Source: Nannocystis exedens | Lineage (GTDB): Bacteria > Myxococcota_A > Polyangia > Nannocystales > Nannocystaceae | DNA length: 64,000 nt | Assembly (NCBI RefSeq): GCF_002343915.1 | Contig: NZ_NETK01000001.1 | Coordinates: 9,944,001-10,008,000, forward strand | Reading direction: 5' to 3' | Shown: piece after piece, positions 10,377 through 20,396 of the stretch | Layout: each line of letters begins with the position of its first letter | Position numbering within the stretch: the stretch's first letter is position 1 | The notes under the pieces: model-generated | Told to the model about the DNA's origin: nothing | The model's input: only the letters and a program-made list of their open reading frames with translations | Database searches by the model: none | Made by a program: the position numbers and the translations under genes

Positions 10377-12180
10377 CGAACAGCGCCGGGTCGAGGGCGC
10401 TCTCGTCGTTCGACTGGATGCTCTTGCCGAGGGCGATCGCCTGCGGGAGGATCGCGGCGACGAAGAACTCGAGGTTGCGCTGCTTGCCGACCAGGAGCGG
10501 CTCGTCGCCGCGGGTCTGGCGGAGGCGGGCGGCGACCAGCGCCTGCTCGACGCACTCGATGCCGAGCAGGACCAGGCCGAACATGCGGGTGAAGGGGACG
10601 GCCTGCATCATCGCCGCCTCGACCTTGCGCGCCTTGCCGAGGCCCGCGAGGTGCATCGCGCTGGCGGCGAGCAGCTGCACGGCCTTGCCGATCGCCTCGG
10701 CGGGGCCGGCGAGCCCGGCCTCGGTGGCGGCCGCGAGCCGGCCCTGGGCCTCCTGCATCCAGTCGATGAACAGCGCGCCCCCGCCGATCCGCAGCTTGCG
10801 GCCGACCAGGTCCATCGCCTGGATGCCGTTGGTGCCCTCGTAGATCGAGCAGATCTTGACGTCGCGGACGAGCTGCTCGACGGGGTACTCGCCGATGTAG
10901 CCGTAGCCGCCGTAGACCTGGACCGCGCCGACGGCGACCTCGAAGCCGACATCGGTGCAGGTGGCCTTGAGGATCGGCGTGAGCAGATCGACGCGGCCGC
11001 GCAGGCGCTCGCGCTCGGCCGGGTCGTCGGTGGCGTGCTCGCGGTCGACGACCAGCGCCATGCGCAGCAGCAGCGACCGCATCGCCTCGGCGTAGACCTT
11101 CTGCGTCATCAGCATGCGGCGGACGTCGGGGTGCTGGACGATCGGCACGCTCGGGGCGTCCTGGCTGCGGGCCTCGCGGATCGACTGGCCCTGGATCCGC
11201 TCGCGGGCGTAGCCGCGGGCGTAGTTGTAGGCCGCCGCCGCGATCGCGTGGCCCTGCACGGCGACGCCGATCCGCGCCTCGTTCATCATCAGGAACATCA
11301 GCTCGATGCCCTGGTTCTCCTGGCCGATCAGCACGCCGCGGCACGGCTGGTCGCCGCCGAGGCCGAGCACGCAGGTCGAGGAGCCGTGGATGCCCATCTT
11401 CTCCTCGATCCGCAGGACCTTGGCGCCGTTGCGGGCCCCGAGCGCGCCGCCGGCGTCGAACTCGTACTTCGGGACCATGAACAGCGACAGCCCCTTGGTG
11501 CCCTTGCCGGCGTTCGGGGTGCGGGCGAGCACCAGGTGGACGATGTTGGTGGTGAGATCCTGGTCGCCGCCGCTGATGAAGATCTTCTCGCCCTCGAGCA
11601 AATAGACGCCGGGCTCATCCGTGGGGGTGGCGCGGCAACGGTTGTCGCCGACCGAGCTGCCGGCGCCGGCCTCGGTGAGGCACATGGTCCCGCCCCACTC
11701 GCCGGTGAACATCTTGCGGGCGATCATCTCCCGCGTGGCCTCCGGGCCGTGGCCCAGGATCACGCGCGCAGCGCCGACGGTCAGCCCGGCGTACATCATG
11801 AACGCCATGCAGGCGCCGCACAGCATCTCGCTCAGGCAGACGTGGACCGCGAAGGGCAGGCCGCTGCCGCCGAGCTCGCTCGGCGCCGAGGGCGCGAGCC
11901 AGCCGCCCTCGCGCAGGACCTCCCAGGCCTCGCGATAACCCTTCGGGGTGGTCACGTTGCCCTGGCCGTCGAAGCTGCAGCCCTCGAGATCGCCGGGCGC
12001 GTTGATCGGCGCCAAAACCTCCCGCGCCAGGCGCTCGCCCTCCGCGAGTGTGGCCTCGTAGACCTCGCGGTCGAGCTCGGCGAAGCGCGGGATCGCGGCG
12101 AGCTGCTCGTGCGCGGCGAGCTGGTCGAAGAGGACGAAGTGGAGATCGCGGAGGTCGACGGAGAAGCTGGTGGTGCTCAC
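10372..12180 (-). CDS. Acyl-CoA dehydrogenase, long (~600 aa) type
   Basis: FAD-dependent alpha,beta-dehydrogenation of an acyl-CoA thioester, probably in fatty-acid or related degradation. 602 residues, the length of the subfamily with an added C-terminal domain. MCLTEAGAGSSVGDNRCRA is the FAD/substrate signature; the C-terminal signature VQVYGGYGYIGEYPVEQLVRD contains the region of the catalytic carboxylate, and IYEGTNGIQAMDL follows it. GTG 12180 has AGGA about 6 nt upstream. Divergent from the pseudouridine synthase gene. The stop codon lies in array B. Chain-length preference cannot be read from the sequence. Confidence 0.95.
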   Translation of the reverse strand: MSTTSFSVDLRDLHFVLFDQLAAHEQLAAIPRFAELDREVYEATLAEGERLAREVLAPINAPGDLEGCSFDGQGNVTTPKGYREAWEVLREGGWLAPSAPSELGGSGLPFAVHVCLSEMLCGACMAFMMYAGLTVGAARVILGHGPEATREMIARKMFTGEWGGTMCLTEAGAGSSVGDNRCRATPTDEPGVYLLEGEKIFISGGDQDLTTNIVHLVLARTPNAGKGTKGLSLFMVPKYEFDAGGALGARNGAKVLRIEEKMGIHGSSTCVLGLGGDQPCRGVLIGQENQGIELMFLMMNEARIGVAVQGHAIAAAAYNYARGYARERIQGQSIREARSQDAPSVPIVQHPDVRRMLMTQKVYAEAMRSLLLRMALVVDREHATDDPAERERLRGRVDLLTPILKATCTDVGFEVAVGAVQVYGGYGYIGEYPVEQLVRDVKICSIYEGTNGIQAMDLVGRKLRIGGGALFIDWMQEAQGRLAAATEAGLAGPAEAIGKAVQLLAASAMHLAGLGKARKVEAAMMQAVPFTRMFGLVLLGIECVEQALVAARLRQTRGDEPLLVGKQRNLEFFVAAILPQAIALGKSIQSNDESALDPALFA

Positions 12181-12334
12181 GATTCCTCGCTTTGGGCCGC
12201 GGCGCGCAGGCGCCGTCGCACTGTGTTACTTCCTCGAACCGAGGGCGTCCAGGCCACAGGCACGGGCTCGCGCCGAAGATCGGGGGATCGCGCCCCCAGC
12301 AGTCGCTGCCGGCGCTTCCACGCGGTTCGTGAGG

Positions 12335-12985
12335 ATGCAATCGTCGGCGACGCGCCCCCGCGCGCGACGAGGGCGGCCAAACTTGCCCGGCGTGGCGCAG
12401 GTGCTCCTGTTCAACAAGCCCTACGGGGTGCTGACGCAATTCACCGACCGCGAGGGCCGGCCGACCCTGGCGAATTTCATCGACGTCCCCGGCGTGTACG
12501 CCGCCGGTCGCCTCGACTTCGACAGCGAGGGCCTGGTGGTGCTGACCGACGATGGGGCTCTGCAGCACCAGCTCAGCGATCCGCGTCACAAGCTGCCGAA
12601 GACGTATTGGGTGCAGGTCGAGGGGACGGCCGAGGAAGCGGCGCTGGAGCGCCTTCGGGCCGGTGTGGTCCTCCGAGACGGCCCGACCGCACCCGCCGAG
12701 GTGAGGCTCATCGACCCGCCGCCGCTGTGGGAGCGAACGCCGCCGATTCGCACGCGCCTGGCGATCCCGACCTGCTGGTTGGAGCTCGTCCTGCGCGAGG
12801 GCCGAAACCGCCAGGTGCGGCGGATGACGGCCGCGGTCGGGCTGCCGACGCTGCGTCTGGTCCGCTGGGCGATCGGACCCTGGACCCTCGACGGCCTCGC
12901 GCCGGGGCAATGGCGGGCGCTGACGGCCGAGGAGGCCCGGCTCCGGGGTCAGCGCCAGCTTTTCCGCCCGCGGCGGCCGTGCTAG
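12335..12985 (+). CDS. RsuA/RluE-type pseudouridine synthase
   Basis: Converts a specific rRNA uridine to pseudouridine. About 216 residues: LLFNKPYGVLTQFTDREGR at the N-terminus and the catalytic motif GRLDFDSEGLVVLT carrying the conserved Asp. KTYWVQVEG follows, and the C-terminal EGRNRQVRRMTAAVGLPTLRLVR is the family signature. No S4 domain precedes it, which favours the RluE branch (23S rRNA) over RsuA or RluB. ATG 12335 was chosen as the first ATG giving a normal RluE length; an in-frame extension upstream is open but unlike the family. It stands 6 nt before kinase 2 on the same strand. Confidence 0.92.
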   Translation: MQSSATRPRARRGRPNLPGVAQVLLFNKPYGVLTQFTDREGRPTLANFIDVPGVYAAGRLDFDSEGLVVLTDDGALQHQLSDPRHKLPKTYWVQVEGTAEEAALERLRAGVVLRDGPTAPAEVRLIDPPPLWERTPPIRTRLAIPTCWLELVLREGRNRQVRRMTAAVGLPTLRLVRWAIGPWTLDGLAPGQWRALTAEEARLRGQRQLFRPRRPC

Positions 12986-12991
12986 CGTCCA

Positions 12992-15058
12992 ATGAGCGCG
13001 ATGGCGACGAACGAAGGGAGCCGCGACTCCGGCCAGGCTGGCGAGGATCGATCGGGGCCGCGGTTGACCGCGGTCATCGTGGATCCTCCGGACTCGCTCC
13101 CGCCGACGCCCGTGGTCGCGAGCGAGACCGCCGCCGACGACGACCTCGCGGAGGAGTATGAGGCAGCGCTCGAGGGCCAGGTCTCGGCGGCCCACTTCTC
13201 GATCGACCTCGGACGGGCGTCCGGCGAGGTGGAGCTCGACGGGCAGCCGACCAGCGTGGACGGCGAGCCCCAGGGCGAAGAGGAGGACACCGTCGAGCGC
13301 ACGGCGGCCAAGAGCCTCAAGGCCAAGGCGACGGCGGCCAAGCGCGACGCGCTGTTCGGCCAGGTGCTGGCCGACCGCTACCGGATCCTCGACCTCATCG
13401 GCAAGGGCGGGATGGGCAAGGTCTACCTCGCCGAGCACGTGGCGCTCGGCAAGAAGGTGGCCGTCAAGGTCCTGAACCCGGCCTACACCAACCGCCCCGA
13501 TCAGGTGAAGCGGTTCCTCCGCGAGGCGCGGGCGGCGTCGACGATCGGCCACGAGAACGTCATCGACATCACCGACTTCGGGGCGATGCCCAACGGCCAG
13601 GTGTTCTTCGCCATGGAGCACCTGCAGGGCGAGGACCTCGGCAAGGTCCTCAAGAAGGGGCCGATGCCGTGGGGCCGGGCCCGCCGGGTGATGCTGCAGA
13701 TCTGTCGCGCGCTGCAGGCGGCTCACAACCACGGGATCGTCCACCGGGACATGAAGCCGGAGAACTGCTTCCTGATCCAGCGCAACGGGATCCGCGACTT
13801 CGTCAAGGTGCTCGACTTCGGGATCGCCAAGTTCCTCGAGGAGAACCGCGACGGCGGCACGAACCCGCTGACGCAGGTCGGGGCGCTGATCGGCACGCCC
13901 GAGTACATGGCGCCGGAGCAGATCCACGGCGACCCGGCCGACCAGCGCATGGACATCTACGCGGTCGGCTGCATCCTCTATCAGCTGCTCACCGGCAACC
14001 TCCCGTTCACCGACAAGACGATGTACGGGGTGCTGTCGCAGCAGGTGAACGCCAAGCCGGTGCCCCCGCGGCAGCTGGCGCCCGAGGCCGACATCCCGGT
14101 CGAGGTCGAGGCGGTCATCCTGAAGGCGATGGAGAAGGACAAGACGCAGCGTTACCAGACGATGGGCGAGCTGATCGAGGCCATCGTCGCGACGCCGCGC
14201 GGGACCGCCGGGGACGCCGGGCGGACCACGACCAACCTCGAGGCGGCGGCCCAGGCGGCGCGCCTGGCCGTCGGCGTCAGCATGCCGGCGGGCGTGGCCG
14301 TGCCCAACCCGGTGACGCCGGACGATTCCTTGCTGACGCAAGGACTCAACAGCAGCGCGTCGGGGCTGCGGCCGACGTCGCTGTCGCTGCCGTGGCGCGG
14401 CGGGACGATGGACGCGCAGATGTTGACGCGCCTGGTGATCGGCCTGGGCGCGGCGGTGCTGGTGCTGGTGGTCGGCCTGGTGTGCGCGCTGAGCCGCAGC
14501 GACGATCCGAAGCCGCAGCCGGTCGACAAGCCGAGCGAGGCCGCGGCGGTCACGGCCGGTGCGCCCGAGGCGCCGAAGCCGGTCGAGACGCCGCCCGAGG
14601 CGAAGACCGAGCCGCCGCCCGAGGCGAAGACCGAGCCGACGCCGGAGCCGAAGAAGCCCGACGACGAGCCGCTTGCGGTCGACGACGAGGCGAAGAAGGA
14701 CCACGCCAAGAAGGCGGTCGAGCCCAAGAAGACGACCACGGTCAAGAAGACCGAGCCGGCCGCGCCGAAGGGCGAGGAGGCGGCCAACTGGCCCGAGGTG
14801 CTGGGGCCGATGGAGCGGTCGCAGGCGCTGAAGAGCTACCGCGCCGAGTTCGAGACCTGTCGGACGATCAGCACCCCGAAGGGCAAGACCTACAAGCTGC
14901 GGCTCAAGGTCGACGGCCCCAAGGGGCGCGTGACCGAGGCGACGTCCGACGACTCGAGCGCCGAGGCGAAGTGCCTGGCGCGGGCCTTCAAGACCAAGGT
15001 CCGGTTCGTCAACACCCGCAAGTCGCCGCAAGAGTTCACGATCGTCGTGCCGCTCTGA
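12992..15058 (+). CDS. Membrane Ser/Thr protein kinase with Pro/Lys linker and AgmX-like C-terminus
   Basis: 688 residues. An acidic N-terminal region of about 125 residues precedes the kinase domain (about 128-395): GKGGMGKVYLAE, VAVKVL, HRDMKPEN near residue 251, DFGIAKF near 275, APEQ. A single transmembrane helix lies near residues 480-500. The extracytoplasmic part has repeats of PPEAKTEP type and a Lys-rich linker, then an ~85-residue domain ending FKTKVRFVNTRKSPQEFTIVVP, like the conserved C-terminal domain of AgmX/PglI-type myxobacterial proteins. ATG 13001 is an alternative start. The stop TGA overlaps the ATG of mtaB by one base, so the two are translationally coupled. Confidence 0.94.
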   Translation: MSAMATNEGSRDSGQAGEDRSGPRLTAVIVDPPDSLPPTPVVASETAADDDLAEEYEAALEGQVSAAHFSIDLGRASGEVELDGQPTSVDGEPQGEEEDTVERTAAKSLKAKATAAKRDALFGQVLADRYRILDLIGKGGMGKVYLAEHVALGKKVAVKVLNPAYTNRPDQVKRFLREARAASTIGHENVIDITDFGAMPNGQVFFAMEHLQGEDLGKVLKKGPMPWGRARRVMLQICRALQAAHNHGIVHRDMKPENCFLIQRNGIRDFVKVLDFGIAKFLEENRDGGTNPLTQVGALIGTPEYMAPEQIHGDPADQRMDIYAVGCILYQLLTGNLPFTDKTMYGVLSQQVNAKPVPPRQLAPEADIPVEVEAVILKAMEKDKTQRYQTMGELIEAIVATPRGTAGDAGRTTTNLEAAAQAARLAVGVSMPAGVAVPNPVTPDDSLLTQGLNSSASGLRPTSLSLPWRGGTMDAQMLTRLVIGLGAAVLVLVVGLVCALSRSDDPKPQPVDKPSEAAAVTAGAPEAPKPVETPPEAKTEPPPEAKTEPTPEPKKPDDEPLAVDDEAKKDHAKKAVEPKKTTTVKKTEPAAPKGEEAANWPEVLGPMERSQALKSYRAEFETCRTISTPKGKTYKLRLKVDGPKGRVTEATSDDSSAEAKCLARAFKTKVRFVNTRKSPQEFTIVVPL

Positions 15059-16365
15059 TGCGCGTCGCGTTCAGCACGCTCGGCTGTCGCCTCAACCAGT
15101 TCGAGTCCGACGCCCTCGAGCAGATGGCCCGCGCGGCCGGCCACACGGTGGTCGACGCCGAGGCCGCGCCCGAGGTCGTGGTCGTCAACACCTGCACGAT
15201 CACCCACGAGGCCGACGCCGACGCGCGCCAGCACGTGCGCCGGGCGGCGCGCGCCGGGGCCAGGGTGGTGGTCACCGGCTGCTGGGCGACCGCGGCCCCG
15301 GCGGAGGCGGCGGCGCTGCCCGGGGTGGCGCTGGTGGTCGGCAACCGCGAGAAGGAGCGGCTGTTCGACATGCTCGGAGAGACATGTTCGGAAGGGCATG
15401 TCCCGGAGATCCACGTCGCCCCGGTCGACCTGCTGCGGCGCGTCCGCGTGGCCCGGCTGCGCCCCGCCGCCGATCCGCGGCGCAGCCGGGCGTACTTGAA
15501 GATCCAGGACGGCTGCGACTACCGCTGCAGCTTCTGCGTGGTGCCGCAGGTCCGCGGGCGCAGCGCGAGCGTGCCGCCGCCGGAGGTGCGAGCGCAGCTG
15601 CAGGAGCTGGTCGTCGCCGGGGTGCCGGAGGTCGTGCTCACCGGGGTGCACCTCGGGATCTACGGCCGCGACCTGCGGCCGCGCAGCTCGCTGTCGGCGC
15701 TGGTGGCGGAGCTGCTGCCGCTGCTCGGGCCGGCGCGCCTGCGCCTCGGCTCGGTCGATCCGCACGAGGTCGACGAGCGCCTGGTGACGCTGCTGGCGAG
15801 CGACCCGCGGCTGTGCCCGTACCTCCACTTGCCGGTGCAGAGCGGCGACGACGACACGCTGCGGCGCATGCGTCGGGCGCACACGACCGCCGACCTGCGG
15901 GCGCTGGTGCCTCGCCTGGCCGAGGCGGTGCCGGGGATCGGCGTCGGCACCGACGTGATCGTCGGCTTCCCCGGCGAGTCGGACGAGGCGTTCGCGGCCA
16001 CGCACGCGCTGCTGGCCGCGCTGCCGCTGGCGTACCTGCACGTGTTCGCCTACTCGCCGCGCGCGGGCACCGACGCCGCCAGTCTTTCGGGGCAGGTCGA
16101 CGCGGAGGTCAAGCAGCGGCGCGGCGCGGCGTTGCGGGCTCTGTCGGCCGCGAAGCAGCGGGCGTTCGCGGCGGCGCAAATTGGGCGCACGCTGCCGGTG
16201 GTGATCCATCGGACGCGCCACCGGCGGACGGGGCTGCTGGTCGGTCGCGCCGGCAACGGGCTGACGGTGCTGGCGGCCGGCGACGACGCGCTGCTCGGCC
16301 GATCGGGGGCGGTCGAGGTCGAGCGGGCCGAGGGGACGCACGCGGTCGGGCGCCTGGTGGCGTGA
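15058..16365 (+). CDS. mtaB: tRNA (t6A37) methylthiotransferase, MtaB type
   Basis: Radical-SAM enzyme that adds a methylthio group to N6-threonylcarbamoyladenosine 37 of tRNA. 435 residues: N-terminal UPF0004 domain (STLGCRLNQFESDALE, NTCTIT) with three cluster Cys, radical-SAM CxxxCxxC as CDYRCSFC near residue 154, HLPVQSGDDDTLRRM, and a C-terminal TRAM-like domain. NQFESD and NTCTIT favour MtaB over MiaB or RimO. Residues about 105-118 (LGETCSEGHVPE) are encoded by a 14-bp array in the loop between the UPF0004 and SAM domains. Starts inside the stop codon of kinase 2. Confidence 0.93.
   Translation: MRVAFSTLGCRLNQFESDALEQMARAAGHTVVDAEAAPEVVVVNTCTITHEADADARQHVRRAARAGARVVVTGCWATAAPAEAAALPGVALVVGNREKERLFDMLGETCSEGHVPEIHVAPVDLLRRVRVARLRPAADPRRSRAYLKIQDGCDYRCSFCVVPQVRGRSASVPPPEVRAQLQELVVAGVPEVVLTGVHLGIYGRDLRPRSSLSALVAELLPLLGPARLRLGSVDPHEVDERLVTLLASDPRLCPYLHLPVQSGDDDTLRRMRRAHTTADLRALVPRLAEAVPGIGVGTDVIVGFPGESDEAFAATHALLAALPLAYLHVFAYSPRAGTDAASLSGQVDAEVKQRRGAALRALSAAKQRAFAAAQIGRTLPVVIHRTRHRRTGLLVGRAGNGLTVLAAGDDALLGRSGAVEVERAEGTHAVGRLVA
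15370..15412. repeat. 14-bp-period array C, inside mtaB
   Basis: Cores ATG at 15370, 15384 and 15398, exactly 14 bp apart, with spacers CGGA, GGAA and CGGA between GYYC/GRRC-like arms. It is read through in frame by mtaB in the linker between domains. The third core is followed by the arm GTCC. Confidence 0.75.
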
Positions 16366-16369
16366 GCGT

Positions 16370-16425
16370 GTGCCCTTCGGGGCATGTCCTCGGCAGCATG
16401 TCCTTGGAGACATGTCTGCGGGCAG
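16370..16425. repeat. 14-bp-period array D at convergent gene ends
   Basis: Cores at 16370 (GTG), 16384, 16398 and 16412 (ATG), exactly 14 bp apart, starting 5 nt after the mtaB stop and ending just before the stop of the convergent gene at 16437. The first unit has the arms GCCC/GGGC around a TTCG spacer. Confidence 0.85.
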
Positions 16426-16436
16426 GCCCAGCGGCG

Positions 16437-17222
16437 TCAGTCCCACAGCCAGGCCTCGGCTTCCGACCACAGCTCGCGCGGCGGGCGCCAGTCGTAGTGG
16501 ACCAGCTCGCTCTTGGCGTCGAGGCGGCGGGCCAGGTCGCGCAGGGCGACGGCGTCGGGGTCGGCGGCGAGCTCGGCGGCGGTGGGCTCGACGGGGAGGT
16601 CGCGGTCTTCCTCGGCGACGATCGGCTCGCCGGTGAACGGGTTCGTGGCCAGGACCTCGCCCTTGCGCACCCGACGGGTGCGCGGGAACAGCGTCCGGGG
16701 GCCGAAGCTGAGCCACATCGCGATCAGCTCGCGGTCGCCGACCTTCTCGGCCGCGCGCGCCACGTGCAGCGCGACCGCGCCGATCCGCGGCGGTCGCGGG
16801 GGCTCGGCGTCGGCGCCCTTCAGCGTCCCGGCCGCGACGAGCTCGTGCCACAGCGGCGTGCCGACGTCGCAGTACAGCGCGCCTTCGAGGAGGTAACCGT
16901 TCTCGTGGCCGACGAGGGGCCGATCGTCGGGCGGCTCGCGGCAGAGGACCTCGGTGTCCACGAAGCGCCACTCCTCGGGCGGCGCGCCCTTGAAGGCGCG
17001 CCGGTTCGCGGCGAACAGCGGGTGGACGTCGATCGGCAGGCGATAGGTGAAGCGCCGCTCGAGCAGGATCTCGAGCACCCGCCCGTGGGTGAAGCCGCAG
17101 TCGAATTCGGCCTGGAAGGCGTAGAGCGCGGCGAACAGGTCGCGGTGATCGTCGCCGCGGTGGTGCTCGTGGAGGAGCCGGACCGAATCGGCGACGGTGT
17201 CCTCGATCTCGTGTTGCGACAT
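16437..17222 (-). CDS. Protein of unknown function, 261 aa
   Basis: Not recognised. A soluble, acidic protein without signal peptide or transmembrane segment. Visible segments: an N-terminal helical part (EIEDTVADSVRLLHEHH), a central GYLLEGALYCDVGTPLWHELV, VGDRELIAMWLSFGPRTLFP, and a Trp-rich end (HYDWRPPRELWSEAEAWLW). No nucleotide-binding loop or paired metal-binding His/Cys motif was found. ATG 17222. Convergent with mtaB across array D. Coding is supported by codon-position GC bias and by the length of the frame. Confidence 0.7.
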   Translation of the reverse strand: MSQHEIEDTVADSVRLLHEHHRGDDHRDLFAALYAFQAEFDCGFTHGRVLEILLERRFTYRLPIDVHPLFAANRRAFKGAPPEEWRFVDTEVLCREPPDDRPLVGHENGYLLEGALYCDVGTPLWHELVAAGTLKGADAEPPRPPRIGAVALHVARAAEKVGDRELIAMWLSFGPRTLFPRTRRVRKGEVLATNPFTGEPIVAEEDRDLPVEPTAAELAADPDAVALRDLARRLDAKSELVHYDWRPPRELWSEAEAWLWD

Positions 17223-17409
17223 GCGGCGAGCTTATCGCGCGCAGCGAGGGCGCATGCGACGGGCCCGCGAGTCACGGCCGCGAGTGGACCCGGCACAGCG
17301 CCGCGTCGCAGCGGGAGCCCGCGGGCGGCCGGAACGCCGATGTCGCCCGCGACCCCGGCGAGGACCGGGCCGGCTGGGCGACGCGACGCGGCGAGGCGCG
17401 GAGGCCCGA

Positions 17410-17451
17410 CTGGCCGCGAGGACATGTCCTGACGGCCAGGAGGGACGGTCA
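17410..17451. repeat. 14-bp-period array E at a stop codon
   Basis: Cores at 17410 (CTG), 17424 (ATG) and 17438 (AGG), 14 bp apart; the next core position carries the TGA stop of the hydrolase gene (17449-17451, on the minus strand). The centre is the palindrome AGGACATGTCCT. Confidence 0.75.
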
Positions 17452-18264
17452 GAGCGTCAGCTTCATGCCGTCGCGGGCGGCGACGGTGCTGGGGAAGTGC
17501 TCCTGCGCGGCCGCCTCGATCTTGCGCAGCATCTCGTCGTCGTGGGTCGGGTCGTGGCTGTAGAGGACGAGCTTGCCGACGTGGGCGGCGCGGGCCAGCT
17601 TGACGGCCTCGGCGAAGGTGCTGTGGCCCCAGCCCTGCTTGCCGGCGCTGTACTCCTCGGAGGTGTACTGGGCGTCGTAGATCAGGACGTCTGCCCCTTC
17701 GGCCAGGTCACGCAGGGTCTCGTTGATGTGGTCCGGGGCGTGCTCGGTGTCGGTGGCGAACACGACCGACTTGCCGCGCTCGTCGACGCGGAAGGCGGTG
17801 CTCTCCTGCGGGTGCGGCAGCGGGATGTGCCGCAGCGTGGCCTCGGCGATGGTCGTGACCTCTTGCGGGAGCAGGTGATGGAAGAGCTTGGTCGAGCCCA
17901 TCACGTCGAGGCCGACGGGGAAGAACGGCGTCGACATCTGCCGGTCGAGGATCGTCCGAGCGTCCTTCGTGCAGTAGATGTGGAGGCGGAAGTCCGGCAT
18001 GAAGGCCGGCGGAAAGAACGGGAAGCCCTGGATGTGATCCCAGTGGGCATGGGTCAAAAACAGGTGGATGACCCGCGAGTGCGCGGCTCGAGTCTGCACG
18101 AGCCGGATGCCGAGCTCGCGGATGCCCGAGCCCGAGTCGAGAATGACGGTGTCCGTCGTGCTCTCGAGCGCGATCTGAAGGCAGGGCGTGTTGCCGCCGA
18201 ACTCCGCGTACTTCGGGCCGGAAACTGGAATGCTGCCCCGGGTGCCCCAGAAAGTCACTTCCAT
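17449..18264 (-). CDS. Metallo-beta-lactamase-fold hydrolase
   Basis: 271 residues. The zinc-binding signature is THAHWDHIQG, with LDSGSGIRELG upstream, a third metal ligand region in HIPLPHPQES, the bridging Asp in VVFATDTEH, and SHDPTHDDE near the end. The architecture is that of phosphodiesterase-like MBL proteins (RNase Z/PhnP-like branch) rather than beta-lactamases. The substrate is unknown; HD and His-rich C-terminal motifs suit a phosphodiester. ATG 18264 opens the frame exactly at the conserved VTFWGTRGSIPVSG start. An inverted repeat lies about 95 nt upstream. Confidence 0.9.
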   Translation of the reverse strand: MEVTFWGTRGSIPVSGPKYAEFGGNTPCLQIALESTTDTVILDSGSGIRELGIRLVQTRAAHSRVIHLFLTHAHWDHIQGFPFFPPAFMPDFRLHIYCTKDARTILDRQMSTPFFPVGLDVMGSTKLFHHLLPQEVTTIAEATLRHIPLPHPQESTAFRVDERGKSVVFATDTEHAPDHINETLRDLAEGADVLIYDAQYTSEEYSAGKQGWGHSTFAEAVKLARAAHVGKLVLYSHDPTHDDEMLRKIEAAAQEHFPSTVAARDGMKLTL

Positions 18265-18355
18265 GGGGCGCTATCCTTCGCTGGCTGCATGTTTCGCCGA
18301 TGATAGGGCAGAACAAATTCGGCTGGCAAGCACGGGCCCATGGCACCTCGGAGGT

Positions 18356-18380
18356 CGGACGGAGATGATATCTCAGTCCG
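18356..18380. promoter_or_regulatory. Inverted repeat upstream of the MBL-fold gene
   Basis: Arms CGGAC-G-GAGAT and ATCTC-A-GTCCG flank a 3-nt centre, a 25-bp dyad with one mismatch. It is the only strong dyad I see in the 387-bp gene-free stretch 18265-18651 and lies about 92 bp before the hydrolase start. An operator is inferred from position. Nothing else is visible in that stretch. Confidence 0.35.
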
Positions 18381-18651
18381 GCCGCGAAGGGGCACGCGCA
18401 CCAGGCGGTCGCGACCCGGTTCCCGAGGCGCTGGGCGGCTGCCGGGGAGTCGGGAATCGCCGGGGTTTTTCGCCGCCAATCGGCCGTAAGCCGCGGCGGA
18501 GCGCCCGGAGGCGGGTTGCGACGGCGACCCTGGCGGGGGCGACCCGGGCCCACATGGCGCATGGCGCGTGAGGCGGCGCCGCCGAATTCGCGCGTGGCCG
18601 CCGGTTCATGGCGAGGCGCACGGGTTTATTTGCGGGGCCGATCCCGGCGAC

Positions 18652-19853
<1,202 letters not shown>

Positions 19854-19857
<4 letters not shown>

Positions 19858-20147
19858 GGCGACGGATCCTCCGGGAGGTCGGTCGCGCCGGCCGCGAGGG
19901 CGCCGAAGGTCACCGGCTCGACCGGCGGGCGGGCGGTGAACGGACGCAGGGCGGCCGGCGCGATCAGGTTGCGGGCGACGAGCAGCCGCCCGAGCGCCGA
20001 CAGGCACTCCTTGCCCTGGCACGGCCCGGTGCCGAGGCCGGTGTAGCGCTTGATCTCCTCGACGTCGGACAGACCGGCGGCGATCGCCCGCTCGATCTCC
20101 GTCAGCGTGACGTCCTCGCAGCGACAGACGAAGGTGCGCGCGGTCAT
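19854..20147 (-). CDS. BFD-like (2Fe-2S) small subunit
   Basis: 97 residues. CRCEDVT at the N-terminus and CQGKEC about 33 residues later give the CxC...CxxxxC ligand set of bacterioferritin-associated-ferredoxin-like domains. In HcnB-like and octopine/hydroxyproline dehydrogenase alpha subunits this domain is fused to the C-terminus of the flavoprotein. Here it is a separate gene between the two flavoprotein genes, overlapping the downstream one by 4 nt. Probable electron carrier between the flavins. Confidence 0.9.
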
Positions 20148-20197
20148 GGCAGGCCTCGCGGAGGCAGGAGAGGGGAGGTCGGCGGCGATACGGGAGA

Positions 20198-20253
20198 CCG
20201 GCGCCGATGAGATGTCCGCAAAAACAGGTCGTCGTCGGCTGGCCGAAAGAACA
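20198..20253. repeat. 14-bp-period array H (degenerate) between dehydrogenase genes
   Basis: Cores near 20198 (CGG), 20212 (ATG), 20226 (AGG), 20240 (TGG) and 20253 (AGG) are spaced 14, 14, 14 and 13 bp. A second short run, CTG-AGG-AGG at 20347, 20361 and 20375, lies in the same 249-bp gap. Most cores carry AG instead of AT, so this array is weaker than the CATG ones. Confidence 0.55.
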
Positions 20254-20396
20254 GGTGTGCGAGCTCGGGCGTCGCGTGCTCGCGGCCGCCGGCGGGCCCG
20301 GACGTCCGGGACGGGAGCGCCGGGGCGAGCGGCGCGGCGGTCGTGGCTGTCTCGGGGGACAGGTCGCGGACCGCAGGAGGGCGCGGGGCGCGGGGC

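Noticed and set aside
13669..16365. Long plus-strand frame as one 898-residue protein
   Set aside because: Its first 460 residues are the out-of-frame shadow of kinase 2; the real gene starts at 15058 (mtaB).
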